Assembly: GCA_019114545.1 (NCBI GenBank)
Contig: DXFG01000335.1
Coordinates: forward strand, 1 to 34,263
DNA: 34,263 nucleotides
Direction of reading: 5' to 3'
Source of the DNA: Candidatus Blautia pullistercoris
GTDB lineage: Bacteria; Bacillota; Clostridia; Lachnospirales; Lachnospiraceae
The notes beneath the pieces are model-generated. The model was not told the origin of the DNA. It saw nothing but the letters and a program-made list of their open reading frames with translations, and made no database searches. Position numbers and translations under genes: made by a program. The stretch's first letter is position 1. The number at the start of each line of letters is the position of its first letter. This document shows positions 1 to 9,049 of this stretch, piece by piece.

Positions 1-372
1 GATACCAGCAATGTCCGTGTCCGCAGGATCATAACTGAAGAGGATAATTCCAGCGTTATGGCTTTGGCAGAAAGGGCCAGGGATGATATTTCCAGGTCAG
101 AAGACGGAACTTACTCCGAAGATGAGGAAGAAGAAACCGGAGCAGGACAGGATCTTCCTGACAGCGGCGTTGAGGTAGAATCTACCCGTCAGACTGCCTA
201 TGTGGTCAGCTCTGTCAATGTGCGGGCCGACGCCCAAAGCGGCTCAGAAATCCTGGGAGTTCTGGACGGAGGGGACTCCGTAACTGTCACCGGAATCTGT
301 GCCAATGGCTGGTACCGGGTGATCTACGAAGGGGAAACCGGGTATGTGTGGAGAGATTATCTTTCTCTGTAA
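1..372 (+). CDS. C-terminal part of an SH3b (bacterial SH3) domain protein; reading frame is open to the window start
   Basis: Frame stays open from nt 1 (DTSNVRVRRIITEEDNSSVMALAERA...). C-terminus VVSSVNVRADAQSGSEILGVLDGGDSVTVTGICANGWYRVIYEGETGYVWRDYLSL is a typical SH3_3 repeat. Confidence 0.8.
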   Translation, partial: DTSNVRVRRIITEEDNSSVMALAERARDDISRSEDGTYSEDEEEETGAGQDLPDSGVEVESTRQTAYVVSSVNVRADAQSGSEILGVLDGGDSVTVTGICANGWYRVIYEGETGYVWRDYLSL

Positions 373-396
373 GCATATATTTCCGCTGAAAAAAGA

Positions 397-433
397 AGGA
401 CCAAAAGGCGCTGCACCTTTGGTCCTTCTTCTT
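397..433. terminator. Bidirectional intrinsic terminator between convergent genes
   Basis: GAAGGACCAAA-ggcgctgca-CCTTTGGTCCTTC stem-loop followed by T-rich sequence, located between a + gene and a - gene. Confidence 0.75.
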
Positions 434-490
434 CGTTATCCGTATTTTCTTTTCGAAGACTTGCTTTAAGCCTCTGTCTTTGAGGAAGTT

Positions 491-2773
491 TTATTTTACC
501 AGATATACATCTGCGTAATTCACGCCCAGAGCATTGGCTCTGTCATGATCATTCACATAAATGTCGATCCGGTTGCCTTTGATGGCTCCACCGCAGTCTT
601 CTGCTGTAAACACATGGCCGTTAATGATCACCTGGGTACCATAAGGAATCACGCTTGGGTCAACGGCAATGGTCTGTCCTTCCACTACGGGAGTTCCCGT
701 AGCCGTAATACCTGTCTCCACATCACAGCACAACTCGCAGGAACAATAATAGGTCAGCTTATAATTTCCCAGATAATCGCCGTACATATCCTCGGTAGCG
801 TTAACTTCTGCAATGTCTCCGCTGGAGTATACATAATTGGTGTCATCCAGCACTCTTGTAGCCCACACTGCATTCGCTGTATTCAGATTGCCCTGAACAA
901 TGCCGTATTTTGTGCCCATGGCCTCAACCGTCTTGCCATTTCCTGCGTAGATTACCACATGGTAAACATATCCGTCTCTGGCATAGAAGATCAGGTCTCC
1001 CGGCTGAGCGTCTTCCACAGCGATCTTTGTTCCATACTGGGCCTGATCAGCAGCCACCCTTGGAAGGTCTACGCCGTATTCCTTATAAACGCTCTGAACA
1101 AATCCGGAACAGTCTGCTCCTTCTGTCAGGCTTGTACCGCCCCAGACGTAAGGATTTCCAATAAACTGAGACGCAAACTCCACAACAGAGCTTCTGACCT
1201 CTCCTCCCGGTACTCCTGATTTCACAGATGTAAGGGTATAATAGCAGGCCTGGTTGTCACTGGGCTCCACCAGCTTATTTGCCGTAGTGTAACTTTCCTC
1301 TCCGGCCTGTTCCACAGCAGCCTTTACAGACTCGTCATACGCAATATACTGTCTGCTGACAAATCCCCGGACGTCTCCGGATTCTATGTATACCCAATCC
1401 TGATCCTTGTCTGCCAGAATATAGCAGAGGCTTCCCTGAGGAAGAGTACCTACGATCCTGGTATCTGTGCCTTTTCCTTCTCTCACATTCAGAAGGCTTG
1501 CCGTGGTAACTGCATAGTCTTTATCCACAACCGTCTGATTTACCGTAGCTCTCAGATATAAAAACGCATTGTTTTCCAGCCACGAAACTAATTCCTGAGC
1601 CATAGGTGCTGTTCCTTCGATACCGGTATACTCAACACCCTCTGCAGCGGCTTTTTCCTTAGCCTGTTCCTGATATTTTGTAAGAAGTTCCTGAGCTGTA
1701 TCGCCGGTCAGTACCTGTTCTGTCTGTACAAAACCTCTGACTCTGCCAGACTCCACATACAGCCATCCGTCCTCTTCCTTAAGGATATAGCACAATCCGT
1801 CTTTTGCCAGGCTTCCGATACTTCTGGACTCCTGGTTCATCTCTTCTTTGATCTCAATGTTATCAACGGCAAAAGCATATTTTCTGGCTACTGTCCAGAA
1901 ACGGAAGTCTTCCACCATTACCGGGAGCTGTACGATCTGCTGATTGGCTACAAGCTCTTCATTTGTAGAAGGTGCTTCTTCACTTACCGCTTCAATCTGG
2001 GGAGAACCGTTCTCCAAAAGGATCACGAAGCCGTTTTCATCCAATACATACTGATATCCTTCCGGCAGTGCATAGCCGGTTCTGGCCTCATAAGCCTCCG
2101 GCGTCTCGTTCTGCGGCTCTTCTGACACCGGTTCCTCTGTATTTTCTTCCGGAGTCTCTCCTGTTTCTTCTCCTTCCGGTGTCTCTGTATCGGTTTCCTC
2201 TCCCTCTGGTACTTCAGGAACAGTTTCTTCTGGGTTTTCGGTATCCGTTCCCTCGGGTACATCTGTTCCAGGAGTCTCGCTGTCCGTATTCCCAGTTCCA
2301 TCACCTTCCGGTTCAGATTCCCCTGGCTCTTCATTCCCCGGCGTTTCCGGAGCTGGATCTTCAGTTCCTTCTTCCGGTGTCTCCGGGGCTGGATCCTCGG
2401 TTCCTTCTTCCGGCGTCTCCGGGGCCGCATCCTCGGTTCCTTCTTCCGGTATCTCCGGGGCCGGATCTTCAGTTCCTTCTTCCGGCGTCTCCGAGGCCGG
2501 ATCTTCAGTTCCTTCTTCCGGCGTCTCCGGGACTGGATCTTCGGTCTGTACTACCGCATCCGCCTCCATAGCTGCACTGCCATCCTCCAGAATCGTCACA
2601 AGTCCGTTTTCATCTAATATGTAATGATAGCCTTCCGGAAGAGATCCCCCTCCAGCTTCATATTCCCCTACTGATATCTTTTCTCCCGGTGCCGCCGCCC
2701 AGACGCTTCCGGGAACCGCCATGGACACTGCGACAGAAAGGGCCAGTACTTTCTTTAGTTCTTTCAATTTCAT
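491..2773 (-). CDS. Secreted cell-wall hydrolase: acidic/proline repeat linker, two SH3b domains, NlpC/P60 domain and C-terminal 3D (Asp-Asp-Asp) domain
   Basis: Signal peptide MKLKELKKVLALSVAVSMAVPGSVWA. NlpC/P60 core NPYVWGGTSLTEGADCSGFVQSVYKEYG...PGDLIFYARDGYVYHVVIYAGNG. 3D domain ATGTPVVEGQTIAVDPSVIPYGTQVIINGHVFTAEDCGGAIKGNRIDIYV. Start placed at 2773 (RBS AGGAGGT) rather than the upstream ORF start at 2878. Confidence 0.9.
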   Translation of the reverse strand: MKLKELKKVLALSVAVSMAVPGSVWAAAPGEKISVGEYEAGGGSLPEGYHYILDENGLVTILEDGSAAMEADAVVQTEDPVPETPEEGTEDPASETPEEGTEDPAPEIPEEGTEDAAPETPEEGTEDPAPETPEEGTEDPAPETPGNEEPGESEPEGDGTGNTDSETPGTDVPEGTDTENPEETVPEVPEGEETDTETPEGEETGETPEENTEEPVSEEPQNETPEAYEARTGYALPEGYQYVLDENGFVILLENGSPQIEAVSEEAPSTNEELVANQQIVQLPVMVEDFRFWTVARKYAFAVDNIEIKEEMNQESRSIGSLAKDGLCYILKEEDGWLYVESGRVRGFVQTEQVLTGDTAQELLTKYQEQAKEKAAAEGVEYTGIEGTAPMAQELVSWLENNAFLYLRATVNQTVVDKDYAVTTASLLNVREGKGTDTRIVGTLPQGSLCYILADKDQDWVYIESGDVRGFVSRQYIAYDESVKAAVEQAGEESYTTANKLVEPSDNQACYYTLTSVKSGVPGGEVRSSVVEFASQFIGNPYVWGGTSLTEGADCSGFVQSVYKEYGVDLPRVAADQAQYGTKIAVEDAQPGDLIFYARDGYVYHVVIYAGNGKTVEAMGTKYGIVQGNLNTANAVWATRVLDDTNYVYSSGDIAEVNATEDMYGDYLGNYKLTYYCSCELCCDVETGITATGTPVVEGQTIAVDPSVIPYGTQVIINGHVFTAEDCGGAIKGNRIDIYVNDHDRANALGVNYADVYLVK
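2341..2550 (-). repeat. 36-bp tandem repeat (about 5-6 units) encoding ETPEEGTEDPAP
   Basis: Units gcgtctccgggg(c/a)(t/c)ggatc(t/c)tc(a/g)gttccttcttccg repeat in a 36-nt register inside the NlpC/P60 gene. Confidence 0.85.
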
Positions 2774-2864
2774 TTTTTTACCTCCTGCCATTCTGTCTGC
2801 AAAATATAACTCATTCCGCCATACCGCCGTAGCTGGCAAGTCATCACTTATGGCCGAACAATCC

Positions 2865-3872
2865 CTATAAAATTTCAATTCCTGCCTCTTCGCAGATTTT
2901 CATTGTCTTCTCATCCCAGATTGAAGACTGTACTTCTCCGATATGTGCCTTTTTCAAAAGCAGCATACAGATTCTGGACTGACCGATCCCGCCGCCGATA
3001 GTAAGAGGAAGTTTCCCCTCCAGCAGCATCTTGTGGAAAGGCAGCTTTCTTCTCTCATCGCAGCCTGCCTTGGTAAGCTGTTCGTCCAGAGATTTCTCAT
3101 CTACCCGGATTCCCATGGAAGAAATTTCTAATGCACACTGGAGAGGCTCATGCCAGAACAGCAGGTCCCCATTCAGTTTCCAGTCATCATAGTCCGGCGC
3201 CCGGCCGTCGTGTTTCTGGCCGGAAGCCAGCAGATCCCCAATCTGCATAACAAAGGCGGTCTTATGCTCTTTTACATAGAGATTTTCCCTTTCCTTTGGA
3301 GAAACATCCGGATACAGATCTTCCAGCTCCTGAGAAGTAATAAACGAAACCTCCCGGCATAACTCTGTATCCAGATCTTCATACTGATATTTTATTTCGT
3401 CAAGGGCATTGCAGATAGCCCCGACAATGCGGTTGACTGTATTTTTCAGGTATTCCAGGTTCCGGTCAGCTCTTGTTATGACCTTTTCCCAGTCCCACTG
3501 ATCTACATATACAGAATGAAGATTATCCAGTTCTTCATCTCTTCTGATCGCATTCATATCTGTGAGAAGTCCTTTTCCCACATGGAAATCATAGCGGTAC
3601 AGCGCCATACGTTTCCACTTTGCCAGAGAGTGGACTACCTGAGCCTGGGTACCCGCATCCGGAATATCAAAAGTAACCGGTCTTTCCACGCCGTTCAGGT
3701 CATCATTTAATCCGGAAGCCGGATCTACAAACAGCGGAGCTGTCACTCTTTTCAGTTTCAAGGCCATACACAGCTTTTTCTCCATCACATGCTTGATCAC
3801 TCCGATAGCCTCCTGGGTTTCATACCTGGACAGACAGGAATGATAGTGTTCCGGTATTATCACATTGCTCAT
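2865..3872 (-). CDS. asnA: Aspartate--ammonia ligase (asparagine synthetase A)
   Basis: MSNVIIPEHYHSCLSRYETQEAIGVIKHVMEKKLCMALKLKRVTAPLFVDPASGLNDDLNGVERPVTFDIPD and LPLTIGGGIGQSRICMLLLKKAHIGEVQSSIW match the AsnA family. Start at 3872 has an AGGAGGA RBS. Confidence 0.95.
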   Translation of the reverse strand: MSNVIIPEHYHSCLSRYETQEAIGVIKHVMEKKLCMALKLKRVTAPLFVDPASGLNDDLNGVERPVTFDIPDAGTQAQVVHSLAKWKRMALYRYDFHVGKGLLTDMNAIRRDEELDNLHSVYVDQWDWEKVITRADRNLEYLKNTVNRIVGAICNALDEIKYQYEDLDTELCREVSFITSQELEDLYPDVSPKERENLYVKEHKTAFVMQIGDLLASGQKHDGRAPDYDDWKLNGDLLFWHEPLQCALEISSMGIRVDEKSLDEQLTKAGCDERRKLPFHKMLLEGKLPLTIGGGIGQSRICMLLLKKAHIGEVQSSIWDEKTMKICEEAGIEIL

Positions 3873-4034
3873 ATTCTCTCCTCCTGTAACCGGTTCAGAC
3901 CAGATGTCCATATCCGTCTGATATATCTCAACAACCATTAGTATCCTTTTCATTCGCTGCTATAGCGCAGCCAGATCCTGTCTTTTATTTTATTACAAAA
4001 GCTTTGTGATGTAAATATAAACTTTTTCTTATGT

Positions 4035-4063
4035 TTGAACTTCCCCTGGAAATATGATATCCT
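4035..4063 (+). promoter_or_regulatory. Candidate sigma-A promoter for the DtxR-like regulator
   Basis: TTGAAC - 17 nt - TATCCT upstream of ATG 4097, with AGGAAGGAG RBS. Confidence 0.45.
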
Positions 4064-4096
4064 ATTATAAATAGATTTTAGGAAGGAGCCACTGTC

Positions 4097-4495
4097 ATGA
4101 AGATACAGGAATCAGCAGAAAATTATCTGGAAACTATTCTGATCATCGGAAACCGAAAACCTCAGGTGCGATCTATCGACATTGCCAATGAACTGAATTT
4201 TTCCAAGCCCAGCGTCAGTGTCGCCATGAAAAACCTCCGTCTGAACGGATATATCCAAATGGATCATGATGGGTTTATTACCCTTACCCCTTCCGGGAAA
4301 GCGATCGCTGATAAAATATATGAACGTCACCGTCTTCTCAGTTCCTGGCTTGAACAACTGGGGGTTGATCCGAAAATAGCCGCAGAGGATGCCTGCCGTA
4401 TGGAACATGTGATAAGTGCAGAAAGTTTCGAGGCCATTAAACGGCATACTCATCTTATGGAGAAAAAGCTCCAGGAGGCAGAAGAAAATTCTTAA
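4097..4495 (+). CDS. DtxR/MntR-family metal-dependent transcriptional regulator
   Basis: MKIQESAENYLETILIIGNRKPQVRSIDIANELNFSKPSVSVAMKNLRLNGYIQMDHDGFITLTPSGKAIADKIYERHRLL: winged-helix plus dimerisation segment typical of MntR/IdeR-like proteins. Confidence 0.9.
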   Translation: MKIQESAENYLETILIIGNRKPQVRSIDIANELNFSKPSVSVAMKNLRLNGYIQMDHDGFITLTPSGKAIADKIYERHRLLSSWLEQLGVDPKIAAEDACRMEHVISAESFEAIKRHTHLMEKKLQEAEENS

Positions 4496-4501
4496 TTTCA
4501 G

Positions 4502-4554
4502 AAAAGCCGTTCCGTAAAGTCCGGACAGAATCTGCTCTTTACGAAACGGCTTTT
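4502..4554. terminator. Bidirectional intrinsic terminator
   Basis: AAAAGCCGTTCCGTAAAG...CTTTACGAAACGGCTTTT, 18-bp stem with one mismatch, between convergent genes. Confidence 0.85.
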
Positions 4555-4581
4555 CCTTTATTTTATTGCTCTGTTTTTTCC

Positions 4582-5220
4582 TTATGCAGGGTCAGTTTCT
4601 TCACCCTGTTTTTTCTCCTGGATCACTTCTTTCTCAATCTTTTCGATCTGCTCTGCGATCCGTTTTTTAATACTATTCATATCCTGATAGGTTCCCGCCA
4701 GTTTCTGCTGGGTTTTATTCAGAATATTCACATATTCAGCGATCTTATACTGAACTTCAGATACCGCACTGCGTACTCCCTCATAATCCGCTTTGCTTCC
4801 GATATTCTCCTCCGCCTCTTCCAGTTTTTTCTTCAGATCCTTGTTTTCCTCTCTCAGGCGAAGAATCTCCCTGGCCAGTTTGTCCTTGATCATATTTTTC
4901 ATCTGTTCTGTCTTCTGATAATCCTGCTGAGTCAGTCTCTGCTTTTCTTCTGCAACTGCCAGTTCATCCTGAAGTCGGCTGTTTTCTTTCGCCAGTCCTT
5001 CCAGACGTTTATCCTGATCTTCTGCCAGTGCAGCGCTGTTTTCCTCTTCCTGTTTTAACAGTTCCTCCAGCTCTTTGATCCGGTTCTGATATCCCTTCGT
5101 TTCTTCCTCATGAGCCCGGGTCATCTGATCAAGCTTATCATTCATATTTTCCACATATTCCAGAACATCATCTTTCTTGTAACCGCCTACTGCAGTTCTG
5201 AATTCCAACTCTGCTCCCAT
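4582..5220 (-). CDS. DivIVA-like coiled-coil protein
   Basis: N-terminus MGAELEFRTAVGGYKKDDVLEYVENMNDKLDQM is DivIVA/GpsB-like, followed by a long coiled coil. Confidence 0.75.
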   Translation of the reverse strand: MGAELEFRTAVGGYKKDDVLEYVENMNDKLDQMTRAHEEETKGYQNRIKELEELLKQEEENSAALAEDQDKRLEGLAKENSRLQDELAVAEEKQRLTQQDYQKTEQMKNMIKDKLAREILRLREENKDLKKKLEEAEENIGSKADYEGVRSAVSEVQYKIAEYVNILNKTQQKLAGTYQDMNSIKKRIAEQIEKIEKEVIQEKKQGEETDPA

Positions 5221-5245
5221 TATTTGTTCTCCCCTTTCTTCCCTG

Positions 5246-5920
5246 TTACTGTCCGTTTTCCTGACCGGAATGTCTCTTAATCCAGTCATCTCTTAAAACT
5301 GCATAAAGTTCTGCATTGGTTGCCGCCTGATAAGGCGAAGTCCAGAAAAGGCCCAAAAGCCCGCAGGTAAGTGCAGACCCGAACCACCAGCCGATAAAAG
5401 AAAGGTCCAGTCCGAAAGCTTCCAGTTTCTGTCCCATCATCATTTCTTTGCTGATAGCAAAGGCATCTGTACTGCTGATATCCGGCTGTTCCGCCAGAAT
5501 ATAGGGGACCATCCTGTACTCATAGCTCTTTACAATTCCCGGAACGATCAGAAGCAGCGTCCACAAAAATGTGAACAGATTTCTGAGAAACATGACAAAC
5601 ACTACATTTCCGTAATGACCGGACTGGAACCCAAAAAGGATCTTAGAAACCCCCGCCTGATAATCCCTGTTCTCTACATAAAACCTGCAGGCTCCCATTT
5701 CCAGGACCGAAAACACCAGAATCTGTACTAAAATGACCACTGCTCCGGGAATAAGAAACCATAAAGCAAATGTAGTATCCTCCAACCATCTTTCTATATT
5801 GACAGTCCCTCCGGTCCCTGTTATCAGACCAACGATCAGGCTGACTAAAACGCAGCTTCCATAATTCCTGCGAAATTTCTCTTTTCCATCCGTTTTCAGT
5901 CCTATACGATCCCAAAACAT
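5246..5920 (-). CDS. DUF975 family integral membrane protein
   Basis: Hydrophobic multi-pass protein with ...LLLIVPGIVKSYEYRMVPYILAEQPDISSTDAFAISKEMMMGQKLEAFGLDLSFIGWWF, the characteristic DUF975 motif. Start MFWDRIG at 5920 has a GGAGGG RBS. Confidence 0.85.
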   Translation of the reverse strand: MFWDRIGLKTDGKEKFRRNYGSCVLVSLIVGLITGTGGTVNIERWLEDTTFALWFLIPGAVVILVQILVFSVLEMGACRFYVENRDYQAGVSKILFGFQSGHYGNVVFVMFLRNLFTFLWTLLLIVPGIVKSYEYRMVPYILAEQPDISSTDAFAISKEMMMGQKLEAFGLDLSFIGWWFGSALTCGLLGLFWTSPYQAATNAELYAVLRDDWIKRHSGQENGQ

Positions 5921-6008
5921 AACGTTCCCTCCTCTCAAATCGTATACTACGGTTTTATTCTATCATGTATTGTCATAGTATAAAAGTGAATTTTTTAAAA
6001 ATTTCTTA

Positions 6009-6037
6009 TTGACATTTCTGACTTTATCCCTTATAAT
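6009..6037 (+). promoter_or_regulatory. Consensus sigma-A promoter for tRNA-Arg
   Basis: Exact TTGACA - 17 nt - TATAAT immediately upstream of the tRNA gene. Confidence 0.9.
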
Positions 6038-6071
6038 TGTTTCTGTTGCTAAGGAAAACAACAAATCATAT

Positions 6072-6145
6072 GTGCGTTTAGCTCAGCTGGATAGAGCGTT
6101 TGACTACGGATCAAAAGGCCGGGGGTTCGAATCCTCTAACGCACG
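6072..6145 (+). tRNA. tRNA-Arg(ACG)
   Basis: Acceptor GTGCGTT/AACGCAC, GCTCAGCTGGATAGAGC D-arm, anticodon loop CTACGGA, GGGGGTTCGAATCCTC T-arm. Confidence 0.95.
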
Positions 6146-6149
6146 GTAC

Positions 6150-6184
6150 TAACCCTTATGTCTTCAGGACATAAGGGTTTTTGT
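6150..6184 (+). terminator. Intrinsic terminator downstream of tRNA-Arg
   Basis: AACCCTTATGTC-ttca-GGACATAAGGGTT followed by TTTGTTTT. Confidence 0.9.
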
Positions 6185-6219
6185 TTTATACATAAAAGCC
6201 TATGTGAAAGGAGTTCAGT

Positions 6220-7911
6220 ATGTTTACATCCACACAGCTTCGACAGCAGCTTTCTTCTATAAACAGAAAAAGCTATCCTGCCTATAAAAGCCTGAAAGGA
6301 GTCTATCGCTTTCCGGACTATCTTTTGTCCATTGATCACGTACAGGGAGATCCTTTTGCCTCCCCTTCTCATTTGAGTGTCTCAGTTTCCAGGAAAAAAG
6401 CCGGTTTTCCGGATTTCTGCTTCCGATCTCCGGTAACAAGGATCGCTCTTCAGGATCTTCTTACCAGAAAATTTGAAGAGCAGATCTCCGTTTACAGTTT
6501 CCGGGCAAAAGGCTCCGGAAAAAGCGGTCTGATCTCCATCACCCGCTGCGGCCAGGAGGTCCTGGAACGGACGGCCTGTGAGATCACAGATGATGACATT
6601 TTTCTCCGGTTTACCGTAGGATTTCCTGCAAACGGAAGAACCATAAATGCTCCGGAGCTGGAAAAGATCCTTTTTGATTTTCTTCCTCTCTGTGTGTCCA
6701 AAAGCCTGTACTATAAAAATCTTTCCGCCAAAACTGTAGAAGATACAATCTTTCTGGCTGAAGATCAGGAATATATCCGCCAGGAACTTCCCAAAAGGAG
6801 TCTGGCCGCCTTTGTGGCAGATCATTCTATTCTTCCCAGGCAAAGCGGTGTTTCTCAGAAACCCATGAAAGGAAGTATTCCCTTCCTGGCTCCGGAATCT
6901 CTCCGGGTAGAAATAGATCTTCCCCACAAAGGGCGGATCCGGGGCATGGGAATCCCAAAGGGCATAACCCTTATTGCCGGAGGTGGGTACCACGGAAAAT
7001 CTACCCTGCTGAATGCTCTGGAAAGAGGGGTTTACAACCATATTGCCGGCGACGGAAGAGAATATGTAATCACAGATTCCACTGCACTGAAGCTCCGGTC
7101 TGAAGACGGCCGTTTCATCAAGGACGTGGATATCTCCCTTTTCATCAATGATCTTCCCAACAAAAAGGATACTCACTGTTTCTCCACCCTGGACGCCAGC
7201 GGAAGCACTTCCCAGGCCGCCGGGATCGTGGAAGGCATGGAAGCCGGAACCAGGCTTCTTCTCCTGGATGAGGATACCTCCGCTACCAACTTCATGGTCC
7301 GTGACGCCTTTATGCAGGAAGTGATCAGCAGGGAAAAAGAGCCTATCACACCTTTCCTGGAACGGGCCCGGGACCTCTATGAAAAAGCCGGTATTTCCAC
7401 CATTCTGGTAGCCGGCAGCTCCGGAGCTTTCTTCCACATTGCAGATACGGTAATTCAGATGGACTGCTACCGGGTTCTGGATATCACACAAAAAGTAAAA
7501 GATCTGTGCAGGAAATACCCTCTTTCCTCTGGTCATGCCCCTGCCTTTGTCATGCCCGGATTCAACCGGATCATGACCGCACCCCCGGTGAAAGGGGACG
7601 GATATAAAGATCTGAAACTGAAGGTCCACGGCAAAGACTCCTTTTCCCTTGGAAAAGAAACCATAGATTTAAGATACATCGAACAGATTGCAGATTCTGA
7701 GCAGACTGCGGCACTGGGACAGCTGCTGAAATATGCCAGGGAACATCTCATCGATAACAAAAAAAATCTTTCTAAGGTCATCGAACTTTTAGAAAAGAAA
7801 CTGGAAAAAGAAGGGCTGTCAGGCATCTGTTCCTCTTCCTATACGCCCTGCGGTCTTGCCATGCCAAGGAGACAGGAAATCTATTCCTGCTTTAACCGGT
7901 ACCGGAGATAA
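6220..7911 (+). CDS. Predicted ATPase of the ABC class (COG3044-like)
   Basis: Walker A-like GGGYHGKSTLLNALERGVYNHIAGDGREYVITDSTALKLRSEDGR; Walker B-like LLLLDEDTSATNFMVRD; overall architecture matches the COG3044 family. RBS AAAGGAG. Confidence 0.85.
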   Translation: MFTSTQLRQQLSSINRKSYPAYKSLKGVYRFPDYLLSIDHVQGDPFASPSHLSVSVSRKKAGFPDFCFRSPVTRIALQDLLTRKFEEQISVYSFRAKGSGKSGLISITRCGQEVLERTACEITDDDIFLRFTVGFPANGRTINAPELEKILFDFLPLCVSKSLYYKNLSAKTVEDTIFLAEDQEYIRQELPKRSLAAFVADHSILPRQSGVSQKPMKGSIPFLAPESLRVEIDLPHKGRIRGMGIPKGITLIAGGGYHGKSTLLNALERGVYNHIAGDGREYVITDSTALKLRSEDGRFIKDVDISLFINDLPNKKDTHCFSTLDASGSTSQAAGIVEGMEAGTRLLLLDEDTSATNFMVRDAFMQEVISREKEPITPFLERARDLYEKAGISTILVAGSSGAFFHIADTVIQMDCYRVLDITQKVKDLCRKYPLSSGHAPAFVMPGFNRIMTAPPVKGDGYKDLKLKVHGKDSFSLGKETIDLRYIEQIADSEQTAALGQLLKYAREHLIDNKKNLSKVIELLEKKLEKEGLSGICSSSYTPCGLAMPRRQEIYSCFNRYRR

Positions 7912-7954
7912 TTTTACAGTTTCTAAGAGACTGGTTCCATTTCTTTTCATCAAA

Positions 7955-8010
7955 AAACCGCTGTATTTCCAAACTCCTGAATTCAGGCTGTGAAATACAG
8001 CGGTCTCTTT
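7955..8010. terminator. Intrinsic terminator between convergent genes
   Basis: ACCGCTGTATTTC...GAAATACAGCGGT, 13-bp perfect stem, flanked by A/T-rich tracts. Confidence 0.8.
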
Positions 8011-8023
8011 TGACTTTCTGATT

Positions 8024-8920
8024 CTAAATTTCCGCTTTTTTCAGGATTCCCACCCCCATAGGATATGGCCCTGTATGTACCCCTATCGTGGCTCCGATCT
8101 GGATCTGCACCCATTCTTTTACCGGGTATCCTTTTTCCAGCAATCTCTCTTTCAGATACTCTTTAAAGGTCTTATACTCCGGCACATCCAAGCCCACGCC
8201 GGTTACCAGCAGATATTCTTCCAGATTTATTTTCTTCTTCTCCAGATACTCTATAAACATATCCACTACCTTGAGAAGAGATTTTTTTCGCCCTCGGCAC
8301 AGTTCTGTAGGCCCCAATTCCCCGTCATAATACTGGAGAAGAGGTTTGATGTTAAGAACGCTGCCTGCCAGAGAAGCTGCTTTCCCTATCCTTCCTCCGT
8401 GTTCCAGATATTTCAGATCTTTTGTACTAAAGAATATATGGCCGGTATTCCTGATCTTTTCCAGAGCTTTTACCGCCTCTTCCAGAGAAAGCCCCTGATC
8501 CCTGAGTCTCACTGCTTCCTGGACAAAAAGCCCTTGTATGGCTGTGACCAGCTGAGAATCCATTACATAGATTTCAGCCTGAGGATAGTCTTCCATAAGC
8601 TCCTCTTTAGCGTTTATAGCAGACTGCATAGAGCCGCTGAATTTTTTTGTCAGACAGATACACAGCACCGGCATTCCTCTTTTTACCAAAGGCAGAAAGG
8701 CGTCTATGTAATCCTGAACCGACGGCATAGAGGTCTTGGGGTAACACCCCTGATTATCTGCCATCTCCTGGTAGAAATCAGTAACCGCAATATCCTTTCC
8801 CTCTCTCAGATACTTTTCCCCATCAAAGGATACATAAAATGATACAATCGTGATCTGCTCCCGCTCTGTATACTTAGGCGATAAATCGCAGGAGCTGTCA
8901 CTGACAATCCCAAATTTCAT
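8024..8920 (-). CDS. DegV family (fatty-acid binding) protein
   Basis: MKFGIVSDSSCDLSPKYTEREQITIVSFYVSFDGEKYLREGKDIAVTDFYQEMADNQGCYPKTSMPSVQDYIDAF is DegV-like. Confidence 0.93.
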   Translation of the reverse strand: MKFGIVSDSSCDLSPKYTEREQITIVSFYVSFDGEKYLREGKDIAVTDFYQEMADNQGCYPKTSMPSVQDYIDAFLPLVKRGMPVLCICLTKKFSGSMQSAINAKEELMEDYPQAEIYVMDSQLVTAIQGLFVQEAVRLRDQGLSLEEAVKALEKIRNTGHIFFSTKDLKYLEHGGRIGKAASLAGSVLNIKPLLQYYDGELGPTELCRGRKKSLLKVVDMFIEYLEKKKINLEEYLLVTGVGLDVPEYKTFKEYLKERLLEKGYPVKEWVQIQIGATIGVHTGPYPMGVGILKKAEI

Positions 8921-8955
8921 TTTTCATCCGTCCTTGTCTTACTTTTTAATATCTG

Positions 8956-8990
8956 TTACTATCTATAGTAAATGTTACAATTGTAACATT
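8956..8990. promoter_or_regulatory. Two adjoining palindromes; candidate operator between degV and the TetR-type gene
   Basis: TTACTAT-CT-ATAGTAA (8956-8971) abuts AATGTTACAA|TTGTAACATT, a perfect 20-bp palindrome (8971-8990). Confidence 0.65.
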
Positions 8991-9049
8991 TTATTTTCAC
9001 AAAAACAAGACAGCGAACCCGAATTGTTACAAAAAGGAGAATTTTGTTC

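Noticed and set aside
1972-2571. 199-aa plus and 135-aa minus ORFs over the hydrolase linker
   Set aside because: Alternative-frame readings of the 36-bp minisatellite.
3873-4080. T-box or asparagine-responsive leader upstream of asnA
   Set aside because: No T-box GGTGGTACCGCG-like element or terminator/antiterminator pair in the short region.
6382-7629. 415-aa minus-strand ORF opposite the COG3044 gene
   Set aside because: Antisense shadow of a well-supported coding gene; no RBS or recognisable domain.
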